Below, in pieces: positions 7,466 to 15,481 of a DNA stretch of 45,615 nucleotides. The notes beneath the pieces were generated by a model. The model was not told the origin of the DNA. It saw only the letters and a program-made list of their open reading frames with translations, and made no database searches. The stretch's first letter is position 1, and each line of letters begins with the position of its first letter. A program made the translations under genes and the position numbers. The DNA is from Solirhodobacter olei (GTDB taxonomy: Bacteria > Pseudomonadota > Alphaproteobacteria > Rhodobacterales > Rhodobacteraceae), in the NCBI RefSeq assembly GCF_004010155.1, contig NZ_RRYH01000033.1:1-45615 (forward strand), given 5' to 3'.

Positions 7466-8029
7466 ATGGCAAAGCTCCAAGCCAAGCGTCTTGCCCCGCG
7501 CCGCCTTCTTCCGGTGTCTCTGCTCGCCCTGTCGGTCGCCGTGGCGCCCGGGTTCGCCCTGGCGCAGGGAACGGCTGCGGCCACGGGAACGGCTGCGGCC
7601 ACGGCCGCGCCCGGCGCGATCAAGGATATCACCGTCTCCGCCAAGCTCGACGCGTTCCGCGCGGCGCCGGATCAGGCGACGGTTCTGCCGGGTCTTCTGA
7701 AGCGCGCGCTGGCGGCGCGGCTGGGCGACCGGCTGCAGGCTCAGGGCCAGGTGCTGCGGGTGAAGATCGCCTCCGAAGTGCTGCCGCCTTCGCCGCAGTC
7801 GAGCCAGCAGGAGCGCGCGGTGCTGACCGGCGTGGTCTTCGTCGAGAAGCCCTCCCCCGCCGGGAAAGGCGCGACCTCGGTCAAAACGGTCTACCGGCTG
7901 AGCGTCGCCTCCGCCCCGCCGGCCACGGCGCCCGCGGGCACCAACGTGGTGGTGATGACGCCGAACAGCCACCAGTACCAGAACGCGCTGGTCAACGCCT
8001 TCGCCGATTACGTCGTCCAGCACCTGTGA
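7466..8029 (+). CDS. Secreted protein of unknown function, paralogue B
   Basis: A 187-residue protein with a signal peptide (KRLAPRR followed by a hydrophobic core, predicted cut after FALA near residue 33). GGAGG at 7456-7460 with a 5-base gap supports the ATG at 7466. Right after the signal peptide an 18-bp tandem duplication encodes a repeated Gly-Thr-Ala-Ala-Ala-Thr. The core motifs GVVFVEKP, TVYRLSV and final ADYVVQHL match paralogue A at 6563, but the His-rich stretch is replaced by an Ala/Pro segment and GTNVVVMTPNSHQYQ. No enzyme motif is visible. It probably arose by tandem duplication; the two genes have separate ribosome-binding sites and a 399-base gap. Confidence 0.8.
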   Translation: MAKLQAKRLAPRRLLPVSLLALSVAVAPGFALAQGTAAATGTAAATAAPGAIKDITVSAKLDAFRAAPDQATVLPGLLKRALAARLGDRLQAQGQVLRVKIASEVLPPSPQSSQQERAVLTGVVFVEKPSPAGKGATSVKTVYRLSVASAPPATAPAGTNVVVMTPNSHQYQNALVNAFADYVVQHL

Positions 8030-8066
8030 CGGCGCCCGGCGCGTGCGCGGCGGTTGCCGCGCCCCG

Positions 8067-8135
8067 CCCTCCTCCCGTTCCTCCTCCCCTCCTCGAGCGC
8101 CGGGGCTGCGGCATCTCCGTCCGCCCCGGCGCTTT
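8067..8135 (+). ncRNA. 3' UTR with doubled anti-SD motif and terminator
   Basis: Downstream of paralogue B two pyrimidine tracts containing CCTCCTCCC (8068-8076 and 8080-8088) stand in front of an 11-bp intrinsic terminator-type stem (8096-8106 with 8123-8133) followed by TTT. CCTCCTCCC is the full complement of a Shine-Dalgarno sequence and is the motif of Rhodobacter CcsR-type sRNAs. The layout fits a 3' UTR-derived regulatory RNA, but composition bias alone could give it. The terminator itself is solid. Confidence 0.4.
8096..8135 (+). terminator. Terminator after paralogue B
   Basis: An 11-bp stem AGCGCCGGGGC/GCCCCGGCGCT (8096-8106 with 8123-8133), 16-base loop, ending in TTT. Confidence 0.7.
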
Positions 8136-8197
8136 CCCCTTGGCCTTTGGGGCCGGCGGGCACATATAGGGCGAAAGCCCAATGATCGGGGGAACAA

Positions 8198-9109
8198 ATG
8201 CTGGAACTGAACGCGAAACCGAAGGAGGCGCCGGCTGGCGCCCTGGTCACCGACGGGTCCGATGCGACCTTTATGTCCGATGTCATCGACGCCTCGCGCG
8301 AGGTGCCGGTGATCGTCGATTTCTGGGCACCCTGGTGCGGGCCGTGCAAGCAGCTGGGCCCGGCGCTGGAAGCTGCGGTGCAGGCCGCGCGCGGCAAGGT
8401 GCGCATGGTCAAGATCAACGTGGACGAGAACCCCGGGATCGCCGGGCAGCTTCGCATCCAGTCGATCCCCACGGTCTATGCCTTCTTCGACGGCAAGCCC
8501 GTCGACGGCTTCCAGGGCGCGCTGCCGGCCTCGGAGGTCAACAAGTTCGTGTCCAAGCTCAGCGAGATGGGCGGCGATGACGGGGGCCTTGGCGCCGCGC
8601 TCGAGGCGGCCGAGACGATGCTGGCCGAGGGGGCCGCGGTCGATGCCGCCGAGACCTTCGCGGCGATCCTCGAACAGGAGCCCGCCAATGCCGCCGCCTA
8701 CAGTGGGCTGGTACGGGCCGAGCTTGCGGGCGGCAGCCTGGAGCAGGCCGAGGCGCTTCTGAAGGGCGTGCCGGCGGAGATCGCCACTGCCAAGGAGATC
8801 GAGGCCGCGCGCGCCGCGGTGGACCTTGCGCGCCAGGCCGAGGCCGCGGGCCCGGCGGACGCGCTGCGCGCCGCCGTCGCGGCAGATCCGTCGGACAGCC
8901 AGGCGCGCTACGACCTGGCGCTGGCGCTGCATGCCCAGGGCCTTGTCGAGGAGGCCGTGGACGAGCTGCTGGAGCTGTTCCGGCGCGACCGCGAATGGAA
9001 CGAGGGGGCCGCAAAGGTCCAGCTTCTGAAGATCTTCGACACGCTGAAGCCGCAGGACCCGCTGGGCCAGCGCGGCCGCCGGCGGCTCTCGTCGATGATA
9101 TTTGCATAA
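8198..9109 (+). CDS. cnoX: Thioredoxin-TPR co-chaperone, CnoX (YbbN) family
   Basis: A 303-residue protein: thioredoxin domain at about 20-130 with an intact WCGPCK active site (Trp46, Cys47, Cys50, Lys51), then a TPR-like helical region at about 135-300. CnoX proteins are redox-regulated holdases that pass unfolded clients to GroEL or DnaK. The E. coli form has lost thioredoxin activity, whereas the alphaproteobacterial form (Caulobacter) keeps the CxxC and is active, as the sequence suggests here. It is followed after 26 bases by a Lon-substrate-domain protein and a Trm112-like protein, a common alphaproteobacterial gene order, probably one transcript. Confidence 0.9.
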   Translation: MLELNAKPKEAPAGALVTDGSDATFMSDVIDASREVPVIVDFWAPWCGPCKQLGPALEAAVQAARGKVRMVKINVDENPGIAGQLRIQSIPTVYAFFDGKPVDGFQGALPASEVNKFVSKLSEMGGDDGGLGAALEAAETMLAEGAAVDAAETFAAILEQEPANAAAYSGLVRAELAGGSLEQAEALLKGVPAEIATAKEIEAARAAVDLARQAEAAGPADALRAAVAADPSDSQARYDLALALHAQGLVEEAVDELLELFRRDREWNEGAAKVQLLKIFDTLKPQDPLGQRGRRRLSSMIFA

Positions 9110-9135
9110 CGGTTGGGGCGGCCTAAATATCGGCC

Positions 9136-9777
9136 ATGAACAAGCGCGCCGATTTGCCGAGCACGATCCCGCTCTTCCCGCTGCCCGGGGCACTTCTGCT
9201 GCCCCGGGCCCGACTTCCGCTGCACCTGTTCGAGCCGCGCTACCTGGCCATGCTCGACGACGTGCTGAAGACGCCGGAGCGGCTGATCGGGATGATCCAG
9301 CCCTGCCAGGTTCCCGAAGCCTGCGCCAAGCGTCTGCACAGCATCGGCTGTGCCGGGCGCGTCACCGCCTTTTCGGAGACCGAGGACGGGCGGTACATGA
9401 TCACCCTGACCGGAACCTCGCGGTTCCGGATCTCGAAGGAGATCGCGGGCTTCGCCCCCTACCGGCGGGCCGAGATCGACTGGGGCGGCTTCGAACGCGA
9501 CCGTGGCCCTTGCGAATGCGATCCCGACTTCCGGCGGAAACCTTTCCTCGACCTTCTCGGGCGGTATTTCTCTGCCATGGAGCTGTCGACGGACTGGGGC
9601 AGCCTGAAAGAGGCCGATGACGAGCTTCTGATCAACTCGCTTTCCATGCTCTGCCCGTTCCTGCCGGAGGACCGGCAGGCCCTGCTGGAGGCGCCGACGC
9701 TGGCGACCCGGCGCGAGACGCTGGTGACGCTGTTCGAATTCGCCCTGCGCGGCGGGGAAGAGGAGAGAATGCAATGA
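9136..9777 (+). CDS. Lon-type substrate-binding domain protein
   Basis: A 213-residue cytoplasmic protein formed by a single Lon N-terminal (PUA-like) domain with no ATPase or protease part. Recognisable pieces are [26 protein letters not shown] at the start (typical of the LON domain) and the [16 protein letters not shown] and YRRAEIDW strands. Such proteins are thought to bind polypeptide clients. It sits between a CnoX holdase and a Trm112-like protein and overlaps the latter by 4 bases, so a role in protein quality control is a reasonable inference but not shown. Confidence 0.88.
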   Translation: MNKRADLPSTIPLFPLPGALLLPRARLPLHLFEPRYLAMLDDVLKTPERLIGMIQPCQVPEACAKRLHSIGCAGRVTAFSETEDGRYMITLTGTSRFRISKEIAGFAPYRRAEIDWGGFERDRGPCECDPDFRRKPFLDLLGRYFSAMELSTDWGSLKEADDELLINSLSMLCPFLPEDRQALLEAPTLATRRETLVTLFEFALRGGEEERMQ

Positions 9778-9983
9778 CGACCGAGACCGCTGCGGCCAAA
9801 CCGGCCGAGGCGCCGCTTTTCGATCGGCGGATGCTGGAGGCGCTGGTCTGCCCGGTGACCCAGGGTCCGCTGCAATACGACGTGGAGGCGCAGGAACTGG
9901 TCTCGCGCGCGGCGCATCTGGCCTTCCCGATCCGCGGCGGCATCCCGATCATGCTGGTCAGCGAAGCCCGCGAGATCGAATAG
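9774..9983 (+). CDS. Trm112 family protein (UPF0434/YcaR-like)
   Basis: A 69-residue protein matching the short Trm112/YcaR family by its [13 protein letters not shown] start, the [14 protein letters not shown] core and an acidic end. Trm112 proteins stabilise methyltransferases in eukaryotes; the bacterial role is unknown. The usual four zinc cysteines are reduced to one (in Cys-Pro-Val-Thr), so it probably does not hold zinc. The ATG at 9774 overlaps the preceding stop (ATGA), indicating coupled translation. Confidence 0.85.
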   Translation: MTTETAAAKPAEAPLFDRRMLEALVCPVTQGPLQYDVEAQELVSRAAHLAFPIRGGIPIMLVSEAREIE

Positions 9984-9993
9984 CGCGACGCGC

Positions 9994-10010
9994 CGCGGGC
10001 TTCGCCCGCG
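9994..10010 (+). terminator. Hairpin after the Trm112-like gene
   Basis: A perfect 7-bp stem CGCGGGC/GCCCGCG with a TTC loop starts 11 bases after the stop. No T-tract follows. Confidence 0.4.
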
Positions 10011-10041
10011 TGTGCCGTCACCGCCTGGCTGGAAATTAAAT

Positions 10042-10067
10042 GGGCGCGCCTCGCTGCAGGCGCGCCC
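10042..10067. terminator. Hairpin in the convergent gap
   Basis: A perfect 9-bp stem GGGCGCGCC/GGCGCGCCC (10042-10050 with 10059-10067), 8-base loop, between the Trm112-like gene and galE, which face each other. No T-tract on either strand. The rest of the 9984-10291 gap contains a CtrA-like site and no credible gene. Confidence 0.4.
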
Positions 10068-10144
10068 TGTCCGGGAGGTGGGGCCCCCGGAATGCTTGCA
10101 ATTATTCGGGGATCACAAGCCCCCCTACGTAACCACAAGTAACA

Positions 10145-10160
10145 TTAACCCACGATTAAC
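10145..10160. promoter_or_regulatory. CtrA-like site TTAA-N7-TTAAC
   Basis: TTAA at 10145-10148 and TTAAC at 10156-10160 are separated by exactly 7 bases, matching the full CtrA consensus TTAA-N7-TTAAC of alphaproteobacteria. It lies between two convergent genes, not in front of an obvious start codon, so its target is unclear (an unannotated RNA, or no function). Confidence 0.5.
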
Positions 10161-10291
10161 CGACCCGTGCCCGGGGCCTGCGTAGCGCGTCAATGCGGCG
10201 CAAAAACCCGGAAATCCGGTCGCAAACGCCCCCGTCCGTTCAGTTTGGACGAAATTTCTCCGCTGGAGACAGCACGCGGCCCGGCCCCGGA

Positions 10292-11311
10292 CTAGCCCTG
10301 CCGGCTGTTCGAGGCGCGCGAGACCCAGGCCCAGCTGGTTTGGCACATGTCCTCCAGCCCCCGCTCTGCCTGGAAGCCCAGAAGCGTTTTCGCCTTCGCC
10401 GGATCGCCGTAGTAGCAGGCGAGGTCGCCCTCCCGCCGGGGGGCCACGCGATGGGGCAGGGGCTTGCCGCAGGCACGCTCGTAAGCCTTCAGCATGTCCA
10501 TCACCGAATAGCCCTGGCCGGTGCCGAGGTTGACGATGTGGCTTTCGTCCCCCCGCATCAGCGCGTCGAGCGAGAGGACATGGCCCCTTGCGAGGTCGAC
10601 GACATGGATGTAGTCGCGCACGCCGGTGCCGTCGGGCGTCGGGTAGTCGTCGCCGAAGACGTTCAGGTACGGCAGCTCGCCGGTCGCGACCTTGGCGATA
10701 TAGGGCATCAGGTTGTTGGGGATGTCGGAGGGGTCTTCCCCGATCAGCGCCGAGGGGTGGGCGCCCGCCGGGTTGAAGTAGCGCAGGATGCCGAAGCGCC
10801 AGCGCGGATCGCCCTCGGCCGTGGCGCGGATGATCTGCTCGCCCATGAGCTTCGTCAGCGCGTAGGTGGAGGCGTAGCCGAGCGCCGCCTCCTCCGGGAT
10901 CGGCCAGTCGAGGGTCGGGGCATAGACCGTGGCCGAGGAGGAGAAGACGAGGCGGAAGCAGCCGGCGGCGCGCATCGCCTTCATCAGATTCACGAGGCCG
11001 GTGCAGTTGGTCTCGATATAGTCGAGCGGAATCTTCTGGCTTTCGCCCACGGCCTTCTTCGCGGCGAAATGCACCACCCCGTCGAAGCGGTTGGAGGCGA
11101 AGACGCGGGCGAGGCCCTCGGGGTCCAGCACGTCGCAGCGGTGGACGGTCACGGGCCTGCCGGTGATCATCTCCAGCCGGTCGGGCACGTCGAGGCGGGC
11201 GTTGGAGAAGTTGTCGAGGATCTCGACCTCGTAGCCGGCCTCTGACAGCGCGGCATAGGTGTGCGACCCGATATAGCCGGCGCCGCCGGTGAGGAGGATT
11301 CTGCCCGTCAT
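10292..11311 (-). CDS. galE: UDP-glucose 4-epimerase
   Basis: A 339-residue short-chain dehydrogenase-type epimerase interconverting UDP-glucose and UDP-galactose for Leloir metabolism and surface polysaccharides. The NAD-binding GGAGYIG motif is at 9-15; the catalytic set is Ser in FSSSATVY (around 125), Tyr150 and Lys154 (YALTK). The DNFSN segment and RYFNPAGA are typical GalE motifs. It starts 47 bases after the ABC ATPase gene on the same strand, so it may be read from the transporter transcript. That would be an unusual partner, and no other galactose gene is nearby. Confidence 0.95.
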   Translation of the reverse strand: MTGRILLTGGAGYIGSHTYAALSEAGYEVEILDNFSNARLDVPDRLEMITGRPVTVHRCDVLDPEGLARVFASNRFDGVVHFAAKKAVGESQKIPLDYIETNCTGLVNLMKAMRAAGCFRLVFSSSATVYAPTLDWPIPEEAALGYASTYALTKLMGEQIIRATAEGDPRWRFGILRYFNPAGAHPSALIGEDPSDIPNNLMPYIAKVATGELPYLNVFGDDYPTPDGTGVRDYIHVVDLARGHVLSLDALMRGDESHIVNLGTGQGYSVMDMLKAYERACGKPLPHRVAPRREGDLACYYGDPAKAKTLLGFQAERGLEDMCQTSWAWVSRASNSRQG

Positions 11312-11358
11312 GCCCGCCTTTACATGGGATCTGCCCGCTGCGGCCGGTTCTACACCGC

Positions 11359-12414
11359 TCAGTCCGCCAAAACCAGAAGATCGCGGGCCGAGACGCTGAT
11401 CTCGGCCGTGGACCCCACGGCGGGTGGCGGCGCGTCGGGGCGGTTGAATGTGTCGAGCGAGACGATATGGCCGGCCACGTCGACCCGGATGCGGATCACG
11501 GAGCCGAGGAAGTGGACCTCGGAGATCCGGCCCTCGAGCACCACGCCATGCCCCTCGCGCCGGCCGAGGGCCACGACCTCGGGGCGAAGCGCGAGGCTGA
11601 TCGCGCCGTTCGCGCCGGGCAGCGCGCGGTTCAGCGCCACCGGCACCTCGCCGATCTGGATCTGGCCGGTGGCGGCGTCGAGCACCTTGGCGTCGAGCGT
11701 GTTCAGCGTGCCCACGAACTGCGCCACGAAGCGGGTCGTGGGGGTGTTGTAGATCTCGAACGGCGTGCCGGTCTGGTCGGCGATGCCCTGGTGCATGACC
11801 ACGATGCGGTCGGAGATCGAGAGCGCCTCTTCCTGGTCATGGGTGACGAAGATCGTGGTGATGCCGAGCTTGCGCTGGATCTGCTTGATCTCCTCGCGAA
11901 GCGAAACGCGGATCTTGGCGTCGAGCGCCGAGAGCGGTTCGTCGAGCAGAAGCACACGCGGGCGGGGGGCGAGCGCCCGGGCCAGCGCCACGCGCTGCTG
12001 CTGGCCGCCGGAAAGCTGGAACGGGTAGCGTTCGCCCAGCTCCGGCAGGCCGATGAGGGACAGCATTTCCTCCACCCGGGCGGCGATCTCGGCCTTGGGG
12101 TGGCCGGCGACGCGCAGGCCGAAGCCGACGTTGCCTGCGACGGTCAGGTTGGGAAACAGCGCGTAGGCTTGGAACACCATGCCGATGTTGCGCTGGTTGG
12201 GGCGGAGGCCCGTGACCTCCTGCCCGTCGATGCGGATCGAGCCGGAGCTTGGCGTCTCGAACCCCGCGACCATGCGCAGGACCGTGGTCTTGCCGCAGCC
12301 GGAGGGGCCGAGGAAGGAGACGAACTCCCCCTGCTCGACGGAGAGGTTGAAGTCCTTCACCACGCGGGTCGTGCCGAAGGACTTTTCGAGGTGGGAGAGA
12401 TCGAGGAAGCCCAT
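11359..12414 (-). CDS. ABC importer ATP-binding subunit (PotA/FbpC-like)
   Basis: A 351-residue ATPase. Walker A GPSGCGKTT at 36-44, Q-loop VFQAYALFPN near 80-89, signature LSGGQQQR at 134-141, Walker B LLLDEP at 155-160 and the switch His in FVTHDQEE. The C-terminal ~110 residues form the TOBE/OB regulatory region of the polyamine/iron/sulfate importer family. It energises uptake through the two permeases encoded just upstream. In order of transcription the set is binding protein, permease, permease, ATPase. The likely substrates of this family are Fe3+, polyamines, 2-aminoethylphosphonate or similar; the sequence does not decide. Confidence 0.93.
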   Translation of the reverse strand: MGFLDLSHLEKSFGTTRVVKDFNLSVEQGEFVSFLGPSGCGKTTVLRMVAGFETPSSGSIRIDGQEVTGLRPNQRNIGMVFQAYALFPNLTVAGNVGFGLRVAGHPKAEIAARVEEMLSLIGLPELGERYPFQLSGGQQQRVALARALAPRPRVLLLDEPLSALDAKIRVSLREEIKQIQRKLGITTIFVTHDQEEALSISDRIVVMHQGIADQTGTPFEIYNTPTTRFVAQFVGTLNTLDAKVLDAATGQIQIGEVPVALNRALPGANGAISLALRPEVVALGRREGHGVVLEGRISEVHFLGSVIRIRVDVAGHIVSLDTFNRPDAPPPAVGSTAEISVSARDLLVLAD

Positions 12415-12417
12415 GCG

Positions 12418-13203
12418 CTACTTCTGTGCCTTGGTGTGCTTCGAAAAGCGGGTGAAGAGATTGATGAGGCCCATGCAGGCCCAGGTGATGCCGAAGGCGA
12501 TCACGGCGAGTGCCGAGGGCTCGTAGGCCCGGTTACCGCCCATCCAGACCATGTAGGGCCCGAAGGTGTTGAGGTTCAGCAGCGCCGCGTAGACGTATTC
12601 GCCGATGACGATGGCGAAGGTCAGAAACGCGCCGGAGAGGACCGAGACCAGCACGTTCGGCAGGATCACGGTGGCGAGGATGCGGGTCCAGCCGGCGCCC
12701 AGGCTCTGCGCGGCCTCGGTCAGCGTGGCGACGTCTATGGTGCGCAAGCCAGTGTCTACCGCGCGGTACATGTAGGGCAGCGCCAGCGCCGCGTAGCCGA
12801 AGAGGATCAGGATGTTGGTGCCCATCCAACTGCCGGTCAGCGGCAGGATCGACGAGGTGTTGTAGAGCCGGATGTAGCCGAAGACGATGACGATCGGCGG
12901 GATGACCAGCGGCAGGAGGGTGATGAACTCGACATAGGGACGGACGCCGGGCAGGCGCAGGCGCACCCAGTAGGCGGTGGGCACGACGATCAGCACGCCG
13001 AGAACGATCGTCAGCAGCGCCAGGATCACCGAATAGCCGAAGGTCTGCTGGAACTGCGGATCGTTGAGGACGACGCGGTACGCCTCGAAGCTCAGCACGC
13101 CGCGCTTCATCTTCAGCGAGAAGTTGAACATCCCGAAAAGCGGCAGGATGAAATAGGTCGCGCCCAGGACGAGGATGATCCAGGAGACGAGGCGGCGGGT
13201 CAT
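12418..13203 (-). CDS. ABC importer permease 2 (PotC-like)
   Basis: A 261-residue inner-membrane protein with six predicted transmembrane segments and the EAA coupling motif (EAAQSLGAGWTRILATVILPNV near residue 165) that contacts the ATPase. The frame remains open upstream but that part is in another frame of permease 1; the ATG at 13203 overlaps the permease 1 stop (ATGA). The gene ends 3 bases before the ATPase start, so all three are tightly coupled. Confidence 0.92.
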   Translation of the reverse strand: MTRRLVSWIILVLGATYFILPLFGMFNFSLKMKRGVLSFEAYRVVLNDPQFQQTFGYSVILALLTIVLGVLIVVPTAYWVRLRLPGVRPYVEFITLLPLVIPPIVIVFGYIRLYNTSSILPLTGSWMGTNILILFGYAALALPYMYRAVDTGLRTIDVATLTEAAQSLGAGWTRILATVILPNVLVSVLSGAFLTFAIVIGEYVYAALLNLNTFGPYMVWMGGNRAYEPSALAVIAFGITWACMGLINLFTRFSKHTKAQK

Positions 13204-14090
13204 TGCATCCACCTTTCCGCGCGGGTTCTGAGCACGATGTAGATCACGTTGGCGATGCCGGTGATGACGATCATCCCGAAGGCCAGCGCGAAGCCGAGCT
13301 GGGGATTGCCGAGAACGTCGCCCCGGATCTGCGAGAAGAGCGTGATCGGGACCAGCGTGAAGGCGGGGCCGGCCAGCGCATAGGCCGTGGCCACCGCGCC
13401 GAAGGCGTTGGCGAAGAGAAGCGCGAAGGTGCCCAGAAGCGAGGGAAAGAGGATCGGCAGCGCGACATATTGCCAGTACTGCCGCGTGTTCGCGCCGAGC
13501 ATCGAGGCCGCCTCGCGCCATTCCTTCTTCATCCCGTCGAGCGCCGGGGTGATGATGAGGATCATCAGCGGGATCTCGAAGAAGAGATAGACGATGACGA
13601 GGCCGTAATAGGTCAGCAGGTTGAAGCCCAGCACCCGCAGGTTGATGCCGTAGTCGCGCAGAAGCACGGTGACGATGCCGACGGGGCCGAGCGTCGCGAT
13701 GAAGGCGAAGGCCAGCGGCACGCCGGCGAAGTTCGAGGCGACGCCGGAAAAGGTCATGATCGGGCCGCGCACCCATTTCGGCAGTCCGCCGAAGACGACG
13801 GCGGCGGAAATGGCGAAGCCCACGACACAGCCAATCAACGCGGAGGCCAGGCTGATCTTGATCGAGATCGCATAGGCCGCGCGGATCAGGTCCGTGTTCA
13901 GGTCGCGGATGTTCTGAAGCGTGAAGGCGCCGGCCTGTGTCTGGAAGGCGCCGAAGACGATGTAGAGCGTCGGCAGGATCAGGAACATCACCGAGAAGAT
14001 CGCGAAGGGGATGATCCCGACCCATTTGAGCCAGGCCTCGCGGCGCTGCGGGCGTGCTTGGGTCATCACGCTGGAGGAGAGGGAGGCCAT
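13200..14090 (-). CDS. ABC importer permease 1 (PotB-like)
   Basis: A 296-residue inner-membrane protein with about six transmembrane segments and an EAA motif (REAASMLGANTRQYWQYVALPILFPSLL near 195-220). It pairs with permease 2 to form the translocation channel. The start at 14090 is chosen for length; an ATG at 14066 (MTQARPQ) is also possible, since neither has a strong ribosome-binding site. It lies 73 bases after the binding-protein gene, with a strong hairpin in between. Confidence 0.9.
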   Translation of the reverse strand: MASLSSSVMTQARPQRREAWLKWVGIIPFAIFSVMFLILPTLYIVFGAFQTQAGAFTLQNIRDLNTDLIRAAYAISIKISLASALIGCVVGFAISAAVVFGGLPKWVRGPIMTFSGVASNFAGVPLAFAFIATLGPVGIVTVLLRDYGINLRVLGFNLLTYYGLVIVYLFFEIPLMILIITPALDGMKKEWREAASMLGANTRQYWQYVALPILFPSLLGTFALLFANAFGAVATAYALAGPAFTLVPITLFSQIRGDVLGNPQLGFALAFGMIVITGIANVIYIVLRTRAERWMQ

Positions 14091-14118
14091 GCTCGCGGAT
14101 CCGGCAGAGGAAGCGGGA

Positions 14119-14142
14119 CCGCCCCGCGGAAGCGCGGGGCGG
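14119..14142 (-). terminator. Hairpin between binding-protein and permease genes
   Basis: A perfect 10-bp stem CCGCCCCGCG/CGCGGGGCGG (14119-14128 with 14133-14142) with a 4-base loop and no T-tract. Hairpins at this place often protect the binding-protein mRNA or cut down permease expression in ABC importer operons. Confidence 0.5.
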
Positions 14143-14163
14143 CCCGGTGTTGCGCCTTGCGGC

Positions 14164-15270
14164 TTACTTCACGTTGGCACCGACGACGCCGTCCCAGCCG
14201 CCGACGACGGCGGTCTTGGAGGCGGCCTGCTCATCCAGCGTCGGGAAGACGGCCTTGGCGTAGCCTTCGGCCGGCGGCAGCGCGTCCATCAGCTTCTGCG
14301 GGATCACCTTGCGCTTCGCCATGTCGTTGAAGCGGATCGGGTGGCAGTAGCCGGCGAGCCAGCCGAGCTGGCCCTCGTCGGAGTAGAGGTACTCCATCCA
14401 GAGCTTGGCGGCTTCCGGGTGCGGCGCGAACTTGGAGATCGCCTGCACATAGACACCGGCCACGACGCCAGACTTCGGCACAACCACGTCCATCGGCGGG
14501 TTGCCCTTCAGGCTGTCCTTCCACGCCAGCAGGTTGTAGTCCCAGGCGATCGCGATCGGCGTCGCGCCCTGGGCGATGGTGCCCGACTTGGCGACGACGG
14601 GCACGAAGTTGCCCTTCTTGTTCATCTCGGCGAAGAACTTCAGACCGGCATCGCCGGAGGCCTTGCCCGGCGCGGCGCCGGTGGCCATGCCCGCGGCCAT
14701 CACGCCGAGGATCGCCTGGTTCGCGGAACGCGGGTCACCCGCGAGCGCGACGGCATTGGCGTATTCCGGCTTCAGCAGGTCCGACCAGTCCTTCGGCGTG
14801 TTCTTGATGATGTCCTTGTTCACGCCGAAGGCCATCACGCCGTAGTAGTCGCCGTACCAGTAGCCGTCGGCATCCTTGGCCGAATCCGGGATCGAGGCCC
14901 AGGTCGAGACCTTGTAGGGCTGGATCAGGCCTTCCTTCTTGGCCGCCGGGCCGAAGGCCAGGCCGACGTCAATCACGTCCGGCGCCTGCGGGCCCTTGTT
15001 GTTCTCGTTGGCCTTGATCGCCTGGATCTCGTCGCCAGAGCCCGCATCCGGGTTCAGCTCGTTCACCTTGATGCCGGGGTACTTCTTCTTGAAGTTGGCG
15101 ATGACGTTGCCGTAGCCGCACCAGTCATGCGGCAGGGCGATCGTGGTCAGTTCGCCTTCCTTCTTCGCGGCGGCGTAAAGGGCGTTCATGTCGGCGGCCG
15201 CGGCCATGTTGGCCGTGGCGTAAAGCGCCAGCGCGCCTGCCGTGATCAAGAGTCGATTGGTCACTTTCAT
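14164..15270 (-). CDS. ABC importer periplasmic binding protein
   Basis: A 368-residue protein with a signal peptide (MKVTNRLL, hydrophobic core, probable cleavage after MAAAA near residue 25). The rest is a two-lobed class-II-type binding protein: LYAAAKKEGELTTIALPHDWCGYGNVIANFKKKYPGIKV at the start and ISKFAPHPEAAKLWMEYLYSDEGQLGWLAGY near the end are standard for the iron/polyamine/phosphonate binding families. The ATG at 15270 has GGGGAG 8 bases upstream and begins exactly at the signal peptide; the open frame beyond it is noncoding. It should capture the substrate for the two permeases and ATPase downstream. The ligand is not determined from sequence. Confidence 0.9.
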   Translation of the reverse strand: MKVTNRLLITAGALALYATANMAAAADMNALYAAAKKEGELTTIALPHDWCGYGNVIANFKKKYPGIKVNELNPDAGSGDEIQAIKANENNKGPQAPDVIDVGLAFGPAAKKEGLIQPYKVSTWASIPDSAKDADGYWYGDYYGVMAFGVNKDIIKNTPKDWSDLLKPEYANAVALAGDPRSANQAILGVMAAGMATGAAPGKASGDAGLKFFAEMNKKGNFVPVVAKSGTIAQGATPIAIAWDYNLLAWKDSLKGNPPMDVVVPKSGVVAGVYVQAISKFAPHPEAAKLWMEYLYSDEGQLGWLAGYCHPIRFNDMAKRKVIPQKLMDALPPAEGYAKAVFPTLDEQAASKTAVVGGWDGVVGANVK

Positions 15271-15455
15271 TCGGGTCGCTCCCCATCGGTGTTGGCTCGG
15301 CTGAAGCCGCGTGTGCGGCGGGTCCGCGAACCGCGTCTTGCCGTTCGGTTCGCCCGAGCAGACCCAGCTAAGGGCCAAATCGAGCGCATGGCAAGCGAGG
15401 AGGACGCCGCTTCAGTCGCGGCGTCGGTATCACCAGTGATTGAAGGATTTGCGAC

Positions 15456-15481
15456 GTTTTGTGACGGTAGGGTGACAAAAC
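15456..15481. promoter_or_regulatory. Inverted repeat upstream of the ABC importer operon
   Basis: Arms GTTTTGTGAC (15456-15465) and GTGACAAAAC (15472-15481) are inverted with one mismatch in 10 and a 6-base spacer. It lies 186 bases upstream of the binding-protein start, the only start codon facing this gap. The rest of 15271-15631 holds no gene; two tandem GGGCCGGATC units occur near 15511-15530. Confidence 0.45.

Noticed and set aside
7569-7604. 18-bp tandem duplication as a possible regulatory repeat
   Set aside because: It lies inside the coding region after the signal peptide and simply doubles six codons; most likely replication slippage.
6431-9193. 920-codon minus-strand open frame opposite the secreted paralogues and CnoX
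   Set aside because: Composition is that of an antisense frame; the plus-strand genes have signal peptides, ribosome-binding sites and a WCGPCK motif.
11467-13242. 591-codon plus-strand frame opposite the ABC importer
   Set aside because: Asp/His/Arg-rich antisense frame without domain features; the minus strand carries Walker and EAA motifs.
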